Shown here one piece after another: positions 41,377 through 49,833 of a DNA stretch of 64,000 nucleotides. Source of the DNA: Paenibacillus sabinae T27 (lineage in GTDB: Bacteria; Bacillota; Bacilli; Paenibacillales; Paenibacillaceae); the NCBI RefSeq assembly GCF_000612505.1, contig NZ_CP004078.1:457001-521000 (forward strand), written 5' to 3'. Every line of letters starts with the position of its first letter. The first letter of the stretch is position 1. Both the position numbers and the translations under genes were made by a program. The notes below the pieces were generated by a model that worked only from the letters and a program-made list of their open reading frames with translations, searched no databases and was not told the origin of the DNA.

Positions 41377-43122
41377 ATGAAAATAACCCGGCCGTTCCTG
41401 TCGATCAGCATTCGGAGCAAAATCATCATTTTGTCCATCGGCTGTTCCCTGCTGCCGCTTGTCCTGATTGCCTCTTTAACCTTTGTCTATTTGAGCAAAG
41501 TGGCTGAGAACAAGGTGTCCGACACCACCTCCAATTTGCTCGGCTCCATCAACTGGAATATCCAGACCTTCGTGAATGACGTCGAGACGATTTCGAAGCT
41601 GATGCTGTCTTCCCGCGACGTTCAGAATTTCCTTTCTTATGACAAGCACGAATTCAAAAAAATCTATGACCTCCAGAATGACACCCGGAACCTGATCGTC
41701 AATATTTCCAACAACAAATCGTATATTCGTTATGTGTACGTCGGCAGTGAGCAAAGGGAGCTGATCATAACGAACCAGTGGGACCGGTTCACTTACGATC
41801 ATATTTACCAGGCGGTCTCCCGGTCGAAATGGTATCGGCAGGTGAGCGACATGGGAGGCCGGGGATTGTGGCTGAACAGCGATGAGGTCCGTCTCGTCAA
41901 AAATAGTCCGGATTTGCTGCTGTACGGCAAACAGTTAAACAACCTGGATACGCTCGAACCGATCGGCATGCTGATTATCTCCATCGACAGGCGGGTATTC
42001 GACGAAATGTTCAAAGACATCACGAATGCGGAGAACGGGCATCTAATGATTCTGGATCAGAATCAAGTGATCTTTTACAATTCCCGGACCGCCGATTTGC
42101 AGCAGATCCCGCAAAAGGAACTGAACCTGCTCTATGATCTGCCTGAACGGGGCACCCGCATTGATACGATCAATGGAGAACGGTATGTCGTCACCTTCGA
42201 TACGAATCCGGGGACCCGGTGGAAGGTGGTCAGCATGATCCCCTATTCCAACATCAATTCGGAAGTAGTCCTGATTCGCAATGTTACGCTTACCTTGACG
42301 CTGGTGGCTTTCCTGCTGGCGGCCTATGGTTCGTATCTGATCTCCAAACGGATTACCAAGCAGTTGACCCTGCTCTCTAACGTCGCCCGAAAGGCAGCCA
42401 AACGGGAGGAAATCGAAGGTATCCTCTTTGAAGAAAAGGACGAAATCGGGAAGATCGGCAATCAATTCCTGCGAACCTTCCGCACCAACAGCGAATTGTC
42501 CGACAAACTGATCGAAGCCAAGCTGAAGGAGAAGGAGGCCGAGCTGCATGCGCTGCAAAGTCAGATCAACCCGCATTTTCTGTACAATACACTGAATTCC
42601 ATCTATCTGATGGCGGAGCGAATTAGCGCCAAGAATATTTCCAAAATGGTCATGTCCCTCTCCCACTTTTTTAAATTAAGCTTGAACAACGGGGATTATA
42701 TTACGACTGTCGGCAACGAAATCGACCAGGTGAAAAATTATCTGGAGATTCAAAATATCCGCTACAACGGAAAATTTGAGGTGGCTATCGACCTCGAGCC
42801 GGGAATCGAGCGGATCCGCATGCTGAAGCTTCTGATCCAGCCGCTGGTGGAGAATGCAATCTTTCATGGAATCGAGCTAAAAGAGGACAAAGGCAACATC
42901 GCCATTCGGGGCCGAAGGGAAGGAGAGACGCTGATATTCGAGGTCGAGGATGACGGAGTCGGGTTTGATGCCGCAGGTGCGGGTTCGCGGCCAAGGGGAT
43001 ATGCTTTAAGGAACATCCAGGAGAGAATCCAGCTGCATTACGGCCAAGACCGCGGGATTCGCATAGACAGCGTTCCGGGCGCCGGAACCAAAGTTACCCT
43101 TGAGATCGGCATCATCGATTAA
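41377..43122 (+). CDS. YesM-family sensor histidine kinase
   Basis: The 581-residue kinase has a membrane helix at about 14-35, an extracellular dCache-like sensor domain (about 40-285), a second helix (about 290-310) and a HAMP linker. The His kinase motif follows (LQSQINPHFLYNTLNSIYLM, phospho-accepting His400), then a HATPase domain with LVENAIFHG, DDGVG and RGYALRNIQERI. It senses extracellular sugar or the binding protein and phosphorylates the response regulator encoded 30 bases later. The ATG at 41377 follows GAGGGAC. Confidence 0.94.
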   Translation: MKITRPFLSISIRSKIIILSIGCSLLPLVLIASLTFVYLSKVAENKVSDTTSNLLGSINWNIQTFVNDVETISKLMLSSRDVQNFLSYDKHEFKKIYDLQNDTRNLIVNISNNKSYIRYVYVGSEQRELIITNQWDRFTYDHIYQAVSRSKWYRQVSDMGGRGLWLNSDEVRLVKNSPDLLLYGKQLNNLDTLEPIGMLIISIDRRVFDEMFKDITNAENGHLMILDQNQVIFYNSRTADLQQIPQKELNLLYDLPERGTRIDTINGERYVVTFDTNPGTRWKVVSMIPYSNINSEVVLIRNVTLTLTLVAFLLAAYGSYLISKRITKQLTLLSNVARKAAKREEIEGILFEEKDEIGKIGNQFLRTFRTNSELSDKLIEAKLKEKEAELHALQSQINPHFLYNTLNSIYLMAERISAKNISKMVMSLSHFFKLSLNNGDYITTVGNEIDQVKNYLEIQNIRYNGKFEVAIDLEPGIERIRMLKLLIQPLVENAIFHGIELKEDKGNIAIRGRREGETLIFEVEDDGVGFDAAGAGSRPRGYALRNIQERIQLHYGQDRGIRIDSVPGAGTKVTLEIGIID

Positions 43123-43152
43123 CGTCTGGCTATGAAGGTGGGGGGACACATC

Positions 43153-44736
43153 ATGTATAAACTGTTTATAGCGGATGATGAACAGCTTGTGGTGGAAACG
43201 CTATCATCTATGATTGACTGGAACGCATCCGGGGTGCAAATCGCGGGGACAGCCAACAACGGCAAGCAGGCGCTGGAACGGATTCTGCAGTCCGATCCGG
43301 ACGTTGTCCTGACGGATATCCGCATGCCGGGCATGAGCGGGCTGGAGCTGATTCGCTCCCTGAAGGAAAGGGGCTGCAAAGCGGAGTGTATCATCGTGAG
43401 CGGATATTCCGAGTTTGAATACGCCAAAGAAGCGATTGAGCTGGAGGCGGTGGATTATTTGATCAAGCCGGCCGAGCTTGAGGAAGTGTCCCGGACCGTC
43501 TTAAGGGCGATTGAGCGTCTGGAGCGTAAAAGGGACCCGGCGGGAAACCGCCCGGAGCTGCGGATTGCCAAAGCGCTGGACCGGGCGGTGTTTACCGATC
43601 TTATCGTCCATGCCAAGCGTCCGTCGTTCGATAGGGTGCCGTACGAACGGTACGGCCAGTTTGCGGCCATCGTGATCGGAAGCCCGGCGGCGCTCTGGCT
43701 CGAACGGATGAAGAGCAGCGGCGTTACGGATGCGCTTCTTGGCTTTTTGGCGAATGAAGGAATCGAAGTGGAGCTGCTCTATGAGCAGCAGAAAGTCATC
43801 TTGTTATGCATGGCGGCTCTGGAGGAATCGGGGTCATTACCGGAAATTCTGATGGCTGCGGCCGCGGCGTTTTCGGATGACGGCTCCCCGGCCGCGGACA
43901 ATCTGGCCCTGTCGTTTGGAATCGGCCCGGTTGTAAGCGGAATCATGGATGCGCATCTTTCTTTTCTGGCGGCGGATCAGGCTTGTCAGATGGGGCTGTT
44001 CTTCGGCGTTCCGGTAACTGATGGCAACGCTTGGCCGGAGATTGCCCGCGCTTCTGAAAGATGGCTCTCCGATTGGTCTGAGCAGATCGAATCTTTTACC
44101 CGTTACGAACAGAAACCGTTTGAAGAGCTGCTCGAATGCTGGACGGAGTGGGGGAGGGAGCGATGGATCGCTCCTGTTTCCCTGAAGAAGGCCGCCGCCC
44201 AATGGGCGAACCGGCTGCTCGATTTGATTGAGCGGGACTATGGAATCAAGATCGGTAGCGTGATCGGAGACCGTTCGCTGCTGATCGAAGGGCTGCTGGA
44301 AGCGCCGGATTGGGCGTCGTTGCAGAAGCAGTGCCACGATTGCGCGCAGGGTGTGCAGTTTTTTTTGAACGTGACGAAGACTTCCTTAAAAGAAAAAGTG
44401 GTTCAAGAAATCAAGGCTTATCTGGAATCGCACTATCATGAAAATATCCAGCTCGACCAATTGGCGGAGCGGTTCGACCTTAACGCTTCCTATGTCAGCC
44501 ACTTGTATTCCAAATCGACCGGGCGGACGATTCTTGAATATGTTACGCTGCTGCGTATTCAACAGGCGAAACGGATGCTGAGGGAGAGCAGCTTCAAAAT
44601 CTCCAAAATCTCGCAGAACGTCGGATACGATAACCAGCGGTATTTCTGCCAGGTATTCAAGAAGCATGTGGGCGTAAGTCCCGGCCAGTACAGAGAGGAC
44701 CATATGATCAGAGTCGAAGAAAGCTGTTCGTCGTGA
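43153..44736 (+). CDS. YesN-family response regulator (AraC-type output)
   Basis: The 527-residue protein has an N-terminal receiver (LFIADDEQLVVETLSSMIDW, phospho-Asp in VVLTDIRMPGMSG, Lys in DYLIKPAEL). A long middle domain of about 260 residues follows, and then a C-terminal AraC-type double HTH (LAERFDLNASYVSHLYSKST and ISKISQNVGYDNQRYFCQVF). It is the partner of the kinase at 41377 and should activate the GH32-ABC operon. The ATG at 43153 follows AAGGTGGGGGG. The Asp, Lys and acidic residues of the receiver are all present. Confidence 0.94.
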   Translation: MYKLFIADDEQLVVETLSSMIDWNASGVQIAGTANNGKQALERILQSDPDVVLTDIRMPGMSGLELIRSLKERGCKAECIIVSGYSEFEYAKEAIELEAVDYLIKPAELEEVSRTVLRAIERLERKRDPAGNRPELRIAKALDRAVFTDLIVHAKRPSFDRVPYERYGQFAAIVIGSPAALWLERMKSSGVTDALLGFLANEGIEVELLYEQQKVILLCMAALEESGSLPEILMAAAAAFSDDGSPAADNLALSFGIGPVVSGIMDAHLSFLAADQACQMGLFFGVPVTDGNAWPEIARASERWLSDWSEQIESFTRYEQKPFEELLECWTEWGRERWIAPVSLKKAAAQWANRLLDLIERDYGIKIGSVIGDRSLLIEGLLEAPDWASLQKQCHDCAQGVQFFLNVTKTSLKEKVVQEIKAYLESHYHENIQLDQLAERFDLNASYVSHLYSKSTGRTILEYVTLLRIQQAKRMLRESSFKISKISQNVGYDNQRYFCQVFKKHVGVSPGQYREDHMIRVEESCSS

Positions 44737-44773
44737 CTTTATTTCAAGCCCCAGGGAAGACTTTCAGAGTGGA

Positions 44774-44826
44774 AAAAAGGCCTGCGGCCTTCGTTCGCTA
44801 ATCAAGCGGACGCGGTCTGCAGGCTT
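44774..44826 (-). terminator. Terminator of the minus-strand MFS gene
   Basis: On the minus strand GCCTGCAGACC pairs with GGCCGCAGGC and CGTCCGCT with AGCGAACG, and the stem is followed by CCTTTTTT. The same hairpin may stop transcription from the YesN-type gene on the other strand. Confidence 0.8.
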
Positions 44827-44845
44827 GTTCAGATTCATCTTCTCT

Positions 44846-46051
44846 TTAAGAATTAACTGCATTCAGACGTTCTTTATCCGCAGAAGGTTTGGCGCTCCAG
44901 GCCGAAACGGCCGCCGCTGCGAGCATAATGACGGACAAAGTCCCGCATAAAGCGGCGAATCCGAAGGGCATCAACGCAGCGGCTAGGATAGGACCCAGAC
45001 TTGCGCCGACGAATACGAAAAATCCATAGAGCGCCAGAGCCATGCCGCGTCCGGCCGAGCCGAGCAGGCCAATCCGGGAAATGATTGACGGAACGGCCGC
45101 GGCGATTCCGGTGACAAAGACAACCGTCGCGGCGATGAACAGCGCCATATTGACGCCAGACAGCGCCGCTTCCCCGGCCAATCCGGCCGCGGCGGTGAGA
45201 AAGCCCGCCACGAGGACGCGAACAGGCCCGAAGCGGCGGATCCAGGAACCGCAAAACAATGCGCACACCACTCCTGTCATACTGATCAGTCTGAGCCAAA
45301 GAATGCGCTCGGGAGACAGGTGCAGCTGCTGCACCGCGAATTCGTTCAATCCGAAGAACATGGCGACAAAGCTCATTAAAATCGTTATGGCCGCCCCGTA
45401 AGCGACGAGCAGCGCCGGAATCCGGACCAAAGCGCGGAAGACTTCGAACACGCCGGAGCCGGCTGCGGGGCGTTCGACATTCGGACGGTCTTTCGGCAGC
45501 TGCAAGGAAATGACGATCAAAATAACGTAGATGAGGCTTAAACCGGCGAACACCGCTTTCAATCCCCAGCTTGCCGCCACCTCGGCGGAGAAGATTTGTC
45601 CGACCACTCCGGCAAGCAAAAATCCGCAGCTCAGGTAAGCAATCACACTGGGACGCTGCGCCGGGGGGATAACATCGCTGACATAAGCAAGAGCGACCGG
45701 AGGAAATGAAGCGGCAAGAAAGCCTTGAGCAGCACGCAGCAAGAGGAATGGGGTAAAGGTTGAGACCAGTTCCACGGATAAGGTGCATATGACAAGCAGA
45801 ATGAGTCCCGCGAGAATCAACCGCTTCTTCGGCACTCTGTCGGACAAGGTGCCGAAGAACAAATTCCCCAAGGCAAAAGCCATGCTGAAGATGCTGCTCG
45901 CCCAGACGGCCTGAGTCGGGGTAGCGGAAAATTCCGAAATAACGTAAGGAGTTAACGGAATCATGACGTAAAGCAGCGAAACGACAGCAATCCCCGACAC
46001 CGTTAACAGCGCCGCCGTATAAACGAGACGAGATGTACTCATTTCAATCAT
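44846..46051 (-). CDS. MFS transporter, YtbD/AraJ-like
   Basis: The 401-residue protein has twelve membrane segments with the MFS motif LFFGTLSDRVPKKRLILAGL in loop 2-3 and SWIRRFGPVRVLVAG in loop 8-9. It probably exports drugs or small metabolites. The start is uncertain. ATG 46051 is in frame and lies 11 bases after the perfect ribosome site AAAGGAGG. That site stands ideally before another ATG that opens only a four-codon frame (ATG-TCT-AAT-GAT-TGA) overlapping the start. A MerR-type gene lies 82 bases upstream, and matching operators flank both. Confidence 0.87.
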   Translation of the reverse strand: MIEMSTSRLVYTAALLTVSGIAVVSLLYVMIPLTPYVISEFSATPTQAVWASSIFSMAFALGNLFFGTLSDRVPKKRLILAGLILLVICTLSVELVSTFTPFLLLRAAQGFLAASFPPVALAYVSDVIPPAQRPSVIAYLSCGFLLAGVVGQIFSAEVAASWGLKAVFAGLSLIYVILIVISLQLPKDRPNVERPAAGSGVFEVFRALVRIPALLVAYGAAITILMSFVAMFFGLNEFAVQQLHLSPERILWLRLISMTGVVCALFCGSWIRRFGPVRVLVAGFLTAAAGLAGEAALSGVNMALFIAATVVFVTGIAAAVPSIISRIGLLGSAGRGMALALYGFFVFVGASLGPILAAALMPFGFAALCGTLSVIMLAAAAVSAWSAKPSADKERLNAVNS

Positions 46052-46079
46052 TAGACATTGAACCTCCTTTTCCAACAAT

Positions 46080-46104
46080 AACAGTTACGTCAACGTAATG
46101 GTTT
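46080..46104. promoter_or_regulatory. MerR-type operator, copy 2 (before MFS gene)
   Basis: The inverted repeat TTACGTCAACGTAA lies in AACAGTTACGTCAACGTAAT (with GGTTT following), which matches copy 1 in reverse orientation at nearly all positions. Confidence 0.6.
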
Positions 46105-46132
46105 GGGGGTGCAAACACGGATCGGACGCCGC

Positions 46133-46522
46133 TTAGTTTGACAACTCGTCAACCATAAGCTGAATCCGGGCCATGTTGCTTAGGATCTCTTGCCTGAACT
46201 GATCCAGAGCCTCCATCTTTTTGTCGGTTTCCTCCAGATGCTTCGATAAGATTTCAAGAACCTTCTGCTTGCCTTTAATCATGGACGGCTCTTCGAAGTA
46301 CAGATCGATGACGGATTGAATTTCCTCCAGGCTGAGACCGAGATTTTTCAAAACGTCGATTTTGTTCAGCCGCTTGAGCGATTCATCCGAGTAATAGTGA
46401 TATCCGTTGTTTTCCTGCTCGACATTCCCCAGCAATCCGAGCTCCTGATAGTGGCGAATGGTCCGGGGCGTCACCCCGGCTCTGCGAGCCAGTTCTCCGA
46501 TCAGTATTTTGGATTCCATCAT
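46133..46522 (-). CDS. MerR-family regulator
   Basis: The 129-residue protein has the MerR winged helix (LIGELARRAGVTPRTIRHYQ, ELGLLGNVEQENNGYHYYSD) and a long dimerisation helix ending in LEETDKKMEALDQFRQEILS. There is no large ligand domain and no Cys pair, so the signal is unlikely to be a simple metal. ATG 46522 follows TTGGAGG at ideal spacing; ATG 46528 is too close. Its promoter (TTGACA, 17 bases, TATACT at 46558-46586) abuts an inverted repeat that recurs before the MFS gene, suggesting autoregulation and control of the pump. Confidence 0.9.
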   Translation of the reverse strand: MMESKILIGELARRAGVTPRTIRHYQELGLLGNVEQENNGYHYYSDESLKRLNKIDVLKNLGLSLEEIQSVIDLYFEEPSMIKGKQKVLEILSKHLEETDKKMEALDQFRQEILSNMARIQLMVDELSN

Positions 46523-46533
46523 TTGCATCCTCC

Positions 46534-46558
46534 AACCATTACGTTAACGTCACAGTTA
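46534..46558. promoter_or_regulatory. MerR-type operator, copy 1 (before merR gene)
   Basis: AACCATTACGTTAACGTCAC followed by AGTTA contains the palindrome ACGTTAACGT and directly abuts the -10 (TATACT) of the merR promoter on the minus strand. Confidence 0.6.
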
Positions 46559-46673
46559 GTATAATGATCAGGGAGGCTGATGTCAAACGTTGTTTGCTGT
46601 GACTTCTGAATCGGGATCATCCCGATGTTAGAAGCGGGCAGCTTGCGGCTCGGCCCATTGGTCTTTTACCGAA

Positions 46674-46703
46674 AATTCCCCGTCAGGCATTACGCCTAAC
46701 GGG
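46674..46703 (-). terminator. Terminator overlapping the histidine kinase stop
   Basis: On the minus strand CCCCGTTAGGC pairs with GCCTGACGGGG, followed by AATTTTC. The stop codon of the kinase gene lies inside the stem. Confidence 0.75.
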
Positions 46704-48863
46704 GGCTTTGCTTATCTGACTAACGTCCGGCTCAACTTCCTCCAGCGGGATTTCGATCGTAAAAGTACATCCGGGATTCTCGTTCAGGGAGGCGTGGATT
46801 TCGCCGCCGTGCATATGAAGGACCTCGCGGGCGATCGCCAGTCCCAGTCCGCTCCCAGGGACGCCGCTGTTGCGCGCAGGATCGACCCGGTAGAAGGAGT
46901 CGAATACATGCTTCAGCGATTCCGAAGGTATGCCGATTCCGCAATCGCTCACATGCAGCAGCAGGGAGCGGGGCGCCATCCGGGCTTGAATAGTAATGGC
47001 AGAGCCCGGATGGGAGTATTTCACTGCATTATCCAGTACATTGTCGACTGCTCTGCCTAAATAGTGGACATCGGCGGTGACTGGCGTGTCCATGATCATC
47101 GGCAGCTCGTAGTTTAATGTGCGCCCCTTAAGTACGAGAGGGTCGTTCCATTTAGCAAGCAATCGTTCCAGCAGGGCATATACCGGCATCGTCTCCGGTT
47201 TCAGCCGGGTCTGTCTGGTCTCAAGCAAGCTTAGATCATACAAATTCTGCACCAGCTGATTGATGGTCCAAAGGCGGTCCGAAATTTTGTCCAGATAGCG
47301 CGGGATATGCGCCGGCTGAACTTTGCCGTCGATGATCGCATCAATGAATCCTCCGGCAATCGTTGCGGGAGTCTTCAAGTCATGCGAGATATGGGAGAAC
47401 CATTTCTTCCGCCAGTTCCCCAGCCGTGTCAGTTCGTCGATTCGCTGCCGCAGCTCATCATTCGCCTGCTTTAGCGCAAGTGTCCGTTCCTCGACTTTGT
47501 GCTCAAGCTCCTCTTGAAGCTTCGTCTGCTGCTCCATCAGCTCTCCGATTCGGGCGGACATCAGGTTAAACGAATGCAGCAGCCGATGCACTTCCCGGAT
47601 GCGCGTATCCTTAAGCATAAATCGGAACTGTCCGTTTCCCATATCGTGAAAGGCGCCGTCCAGCCGCTTAAGCGGTCGGGAAATTCTCAGCCACAGCAGA
47701 ACAGCAAGCGCGGTGCAAAGGAGGAAGGAAATGATGGAGATGAGCGTCAATTGATGGAACAGATGCTTGCTTGTGATGGCCGCGAGCTCCGAGGAGGAGC
47801 GGGTCACACCGGCGAGCAGCCGTTCTTTTGGCAGCACGTAGCCCAAATACCAGCCCGTGGCGGGCACTTTTTTGGCAAACAGCATTTTGGTCTGGCCGTC
47901 CAGCACCGCTTGTCCGTACCCATTGCCCTCCGCAAGCGCTATGAATTCCTCGGGGTCAAGCTGACCGATCACTGCGGCGCCCTGACGTTGTACAGCCATC
48001 ATCTGATGATCCGCGCCAAGCAGGAAGGCGAAAGCATCGCTGCTCTTAAAATGGGCGCCCAGGACATGAGCCACAAAATCATCAACCGTAACATCGGCGG
48101 CGACGACACCGCGAAGCGTACCGCTGCTGTCATAGATCGGCGCCGTCGCCGTGAAGACGCGTCCGTTCGGAGTGATGTCCCAATACGGCTTCGTCCAGGC
48201 TACCCTATCCTCGGAGCTCGAAATTTGCAGCGCATCCCGGTAAAAGGCATAGCCGGTAATCGGACCCTCCCCGTTAAAAAGACGGCCATATCCCGATTGA
48301 GAGCCGTAATACAGCGTACCGCCCAGCGGATGCATATAGTACATGGCAATCATATTCGGATTTCGGTCCAGTTCTCCCGCGAAAAAAGGGTTCAGATAGG
48401 TGCTGAGCGCCAAATCCCGCAGCATGGACCTCGGGAAAGCGCTTGAAGGCTCCTTGGTCAGCTTGATGGCCCATCTGCCGTGGTCCTCGACATAGGCTCC
48501 GTTTCCGAGAGAGGTAAGAGTGAGAGGCCGGCCAGGATATAGTGCGCCGTCGTCAAGTATGGCTTTGGCCTGGCTTCTGGCGGTTATTACGGCATGCTCA
48601 ACCTTGCGCATTTCAGCGTCGATGGCATAAATCTGCTCCTGCAAGTACGACTGGTAGATGGTTACATAATCCCGTTCAACAAGACCCGTCTGCATCTTGG
48701 TATAGGTATCAAAATGATTTCGCGTCGACTCGTTAGTTAACCAGCCAATCAGCAGAAGCGGCACGACGGCGCTAAGCAGCATTACGCACAGCAGTTGGGC
48801 CGCCAGCGATTTTGGCGCGAACCGGTCCTGAAGATGCCGGCAGAAGTCAAATAATCGCCGCAT
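46683..48863 (-). CDS. Sensor histidine kinase with Cache domain and HAMP
   Basis: The 726-residue kinase has an N-terminal membrane helix (LAAQLLCVMLLSAVVPLLLI), a large extracellular dCache-type domain (about 45-340, with GVVAADVTVDDFV), a second helix (LTLISIISFLLCTALAVLLW) and a HAMP domain. A coiled coil leads to the HisKA motif FSHISHDLKTPATIAGG, and the HATPase domain carries DNVLDNAVKYS, DCGIGIP and GSGLGLAI. Its start overlaps the end of the response regulator gene by 17 bases, so the two are coupled. The ligand is unknown. The secreted amine oxidase gene lies divergently upstream of the pair. Confidence 0.94.
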   Translation of the reverse strand: MRRLFDFCRHLQDRFAPKSLAAQLLCVMLLSAVVPLLLIGWLTNESTRNHFDTYTKMQTGLVERDYVTIYQSYLQEQIYAIDAEMRKVEHAVITARSQAKAILDDGALYPGRPLTLTSLGNGAYVEDHGRWAIKLTKEPSSAFPRSMLRDLALSTYLNPFFAGELDRNPNMIAMYYMHPLGGTLYYGSQSGYGRLFNGEGPITGYAFYRDALQISSSEDRVAWTKPYWDITPNGRVFTATAPIYDSSGTLRGVVAADVTVDDFVAHVLGAHFKSSDAFAFLLGADHQMMAVQRQGAAVIGQLDPEEFIALAEGNGYGQAVLDGQTKMLFAKKVPATGWYLGYVLPKERLLAGVTRSSSELAAITSKHLFHQLTLISIISFLLCTALAVLLWLRISRPLKRLDGAFHDMGNGQFRFMLKDTRIREVHRLLHSFNLMSARIGELMEQQTKLQEELEHKVEERTLALKQANDELRQRIDELTRLGNWRKKWFSHISHDLKTPATIAGGFIDAIIDGKVQPAHIPRYLDKISDRLWTINQLVQNLYDLSLLETRQTRLKPETMPVYALLERLLAKWNDPLVLKGRTLNYELPMIMDTPVTADVHYLGRAVDNVLDNAVKYSHPGSAITIQARMAPRSLLLHVSDCGIGIPSESLKHVFDSFYRVDPARNSGVPGSGLGLAIAREVLHMHGGEIHASLNENPGCTFTIEIPLEEVEPDVSQISKAPVRRNA

Positions 48864-49563
48864 GCTCGCAAAACTTATAGCCGACGCCGCGAATCGTTAC
48901 AATTCGTTCTGGTCTGGCCGGATCGTCCTCGATTTTGCGCCGCAGGTTGCCGATATGCACCTGAAGCGTCTTGCTGCCAAGGCCCTTGCCGTATCCCCAC
49001 AGCTTGTCCAGCAGCAGCTCCGCCGTCAGCACCTGTCCGGAATGATTCATGAAATAGGTAAGCAGCTGGTACTCTTTTACGGATAACTCCAGACGCTGGC
49101 TGTGCAAATAAGCTTCATGCGCGGAGAGGTTCACCTTCAAGGATTCCGAGGCAAGCATGCTAGCCTTTCTCGGCTCCTCCATCCGCCGCATAGCCATCCG
49201 GGTGCGTCTCAAATGGGCTTTGATCCGGGCAATCAGCTCGAGCGGGCTGAACGGTTTGCTCATATAATCGTCCCCGCCGACGCTGAGTCCGATGATTTTA
49301 TCCATTTCCGTATATTTGCAGGTAAGAAATACGATAGGGGCATCAGTGACCGTGCGAAGCTGCCGGCAGAGCTCGTAGCCTTCAATGTCTGGCAGAAACA
49401 CGTCAAGAATGATGATTTCCGGCGAATACGCATCCACCATCCGAAGCGCCTCGGCCCCGTTCATCGCCTGCTGGAATTGAAAACCGTCCGATACCGCGTA
49501 CATTTCAATAATTTCTCCAATATCCGCTTCGTCATCGACGAGCATGATCATCTCTCCCGGCAT
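48847..49563 (-). CDS. OmpR/PhoB-family response regulator
   Basis: The 238-residue protein has a receiver (IMLVDDEADIGEIIEMYA, phospho-Asp in IIILDVFLPDIEG, Lys in GDDYMSKPF) and a winged-helix output (YQLLTYFMNHSGQVLTAELL, LQVHIGNLRRKIEDDP, IVTIRGVGYKF). The ATG at 49563 follows GGGAGGGG. The promoter on the minus strand is TTGACA (49613-49608), 17 bases, GACTAT (49590-49585). It is the first gene of the two-component operon. Confidence 0.94.
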   Translation of the reverse strand: MPGEMIMLVDDEADIGEIIEMYAVSDGFQFQQAMNGAEALRMVDAYSPEIIILDVFLPDIEGYELCRQLRTVTDAPIVFLTCKYTEMDKIIGLSVGGDDYMSKPFSPLELIARIKAHLRRTRMAMRRMEEPRKASMLASESLKVNLSAHEAYLHSQRLELSVKEYQLLTYFMNHSGQVLTAELLLDKLWGYGKGLGSKTLQVHIGNLRRKIEDDPARPERIVTIRGVGYKFCEHAAII

Positions 49564-49833
49564 TGTGTAACCCCTCCCAAGAAGATAGTCAAACGTGATT
49601 GAAATAATGTCAAGTTAGTTAACAATTAACGATATGAAGTACCGAGTCTAGTTCCACTTTACCTGAATTTATTAAAAATTTGAATCATTTTTACCTGGAA
49701 CACCTTAGAATCTTTACTTTGGATGAGTACCATACGAATAGCAGGACGAACAGCCAAGCCCGATGCGTTAACATACATTACATTAACCGGGCTGGTTTAA
49801 CGGACTGATCTTTCAGAATGGGGAGGGTGTTTG

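Noticed and set aside
47499..48446. 315-residue plus-strand frame inside the histidine kinase
   Set aside because: It is the reverse shadow of the HAMP and Cache coding region with no ribosome site or recognisable fold.
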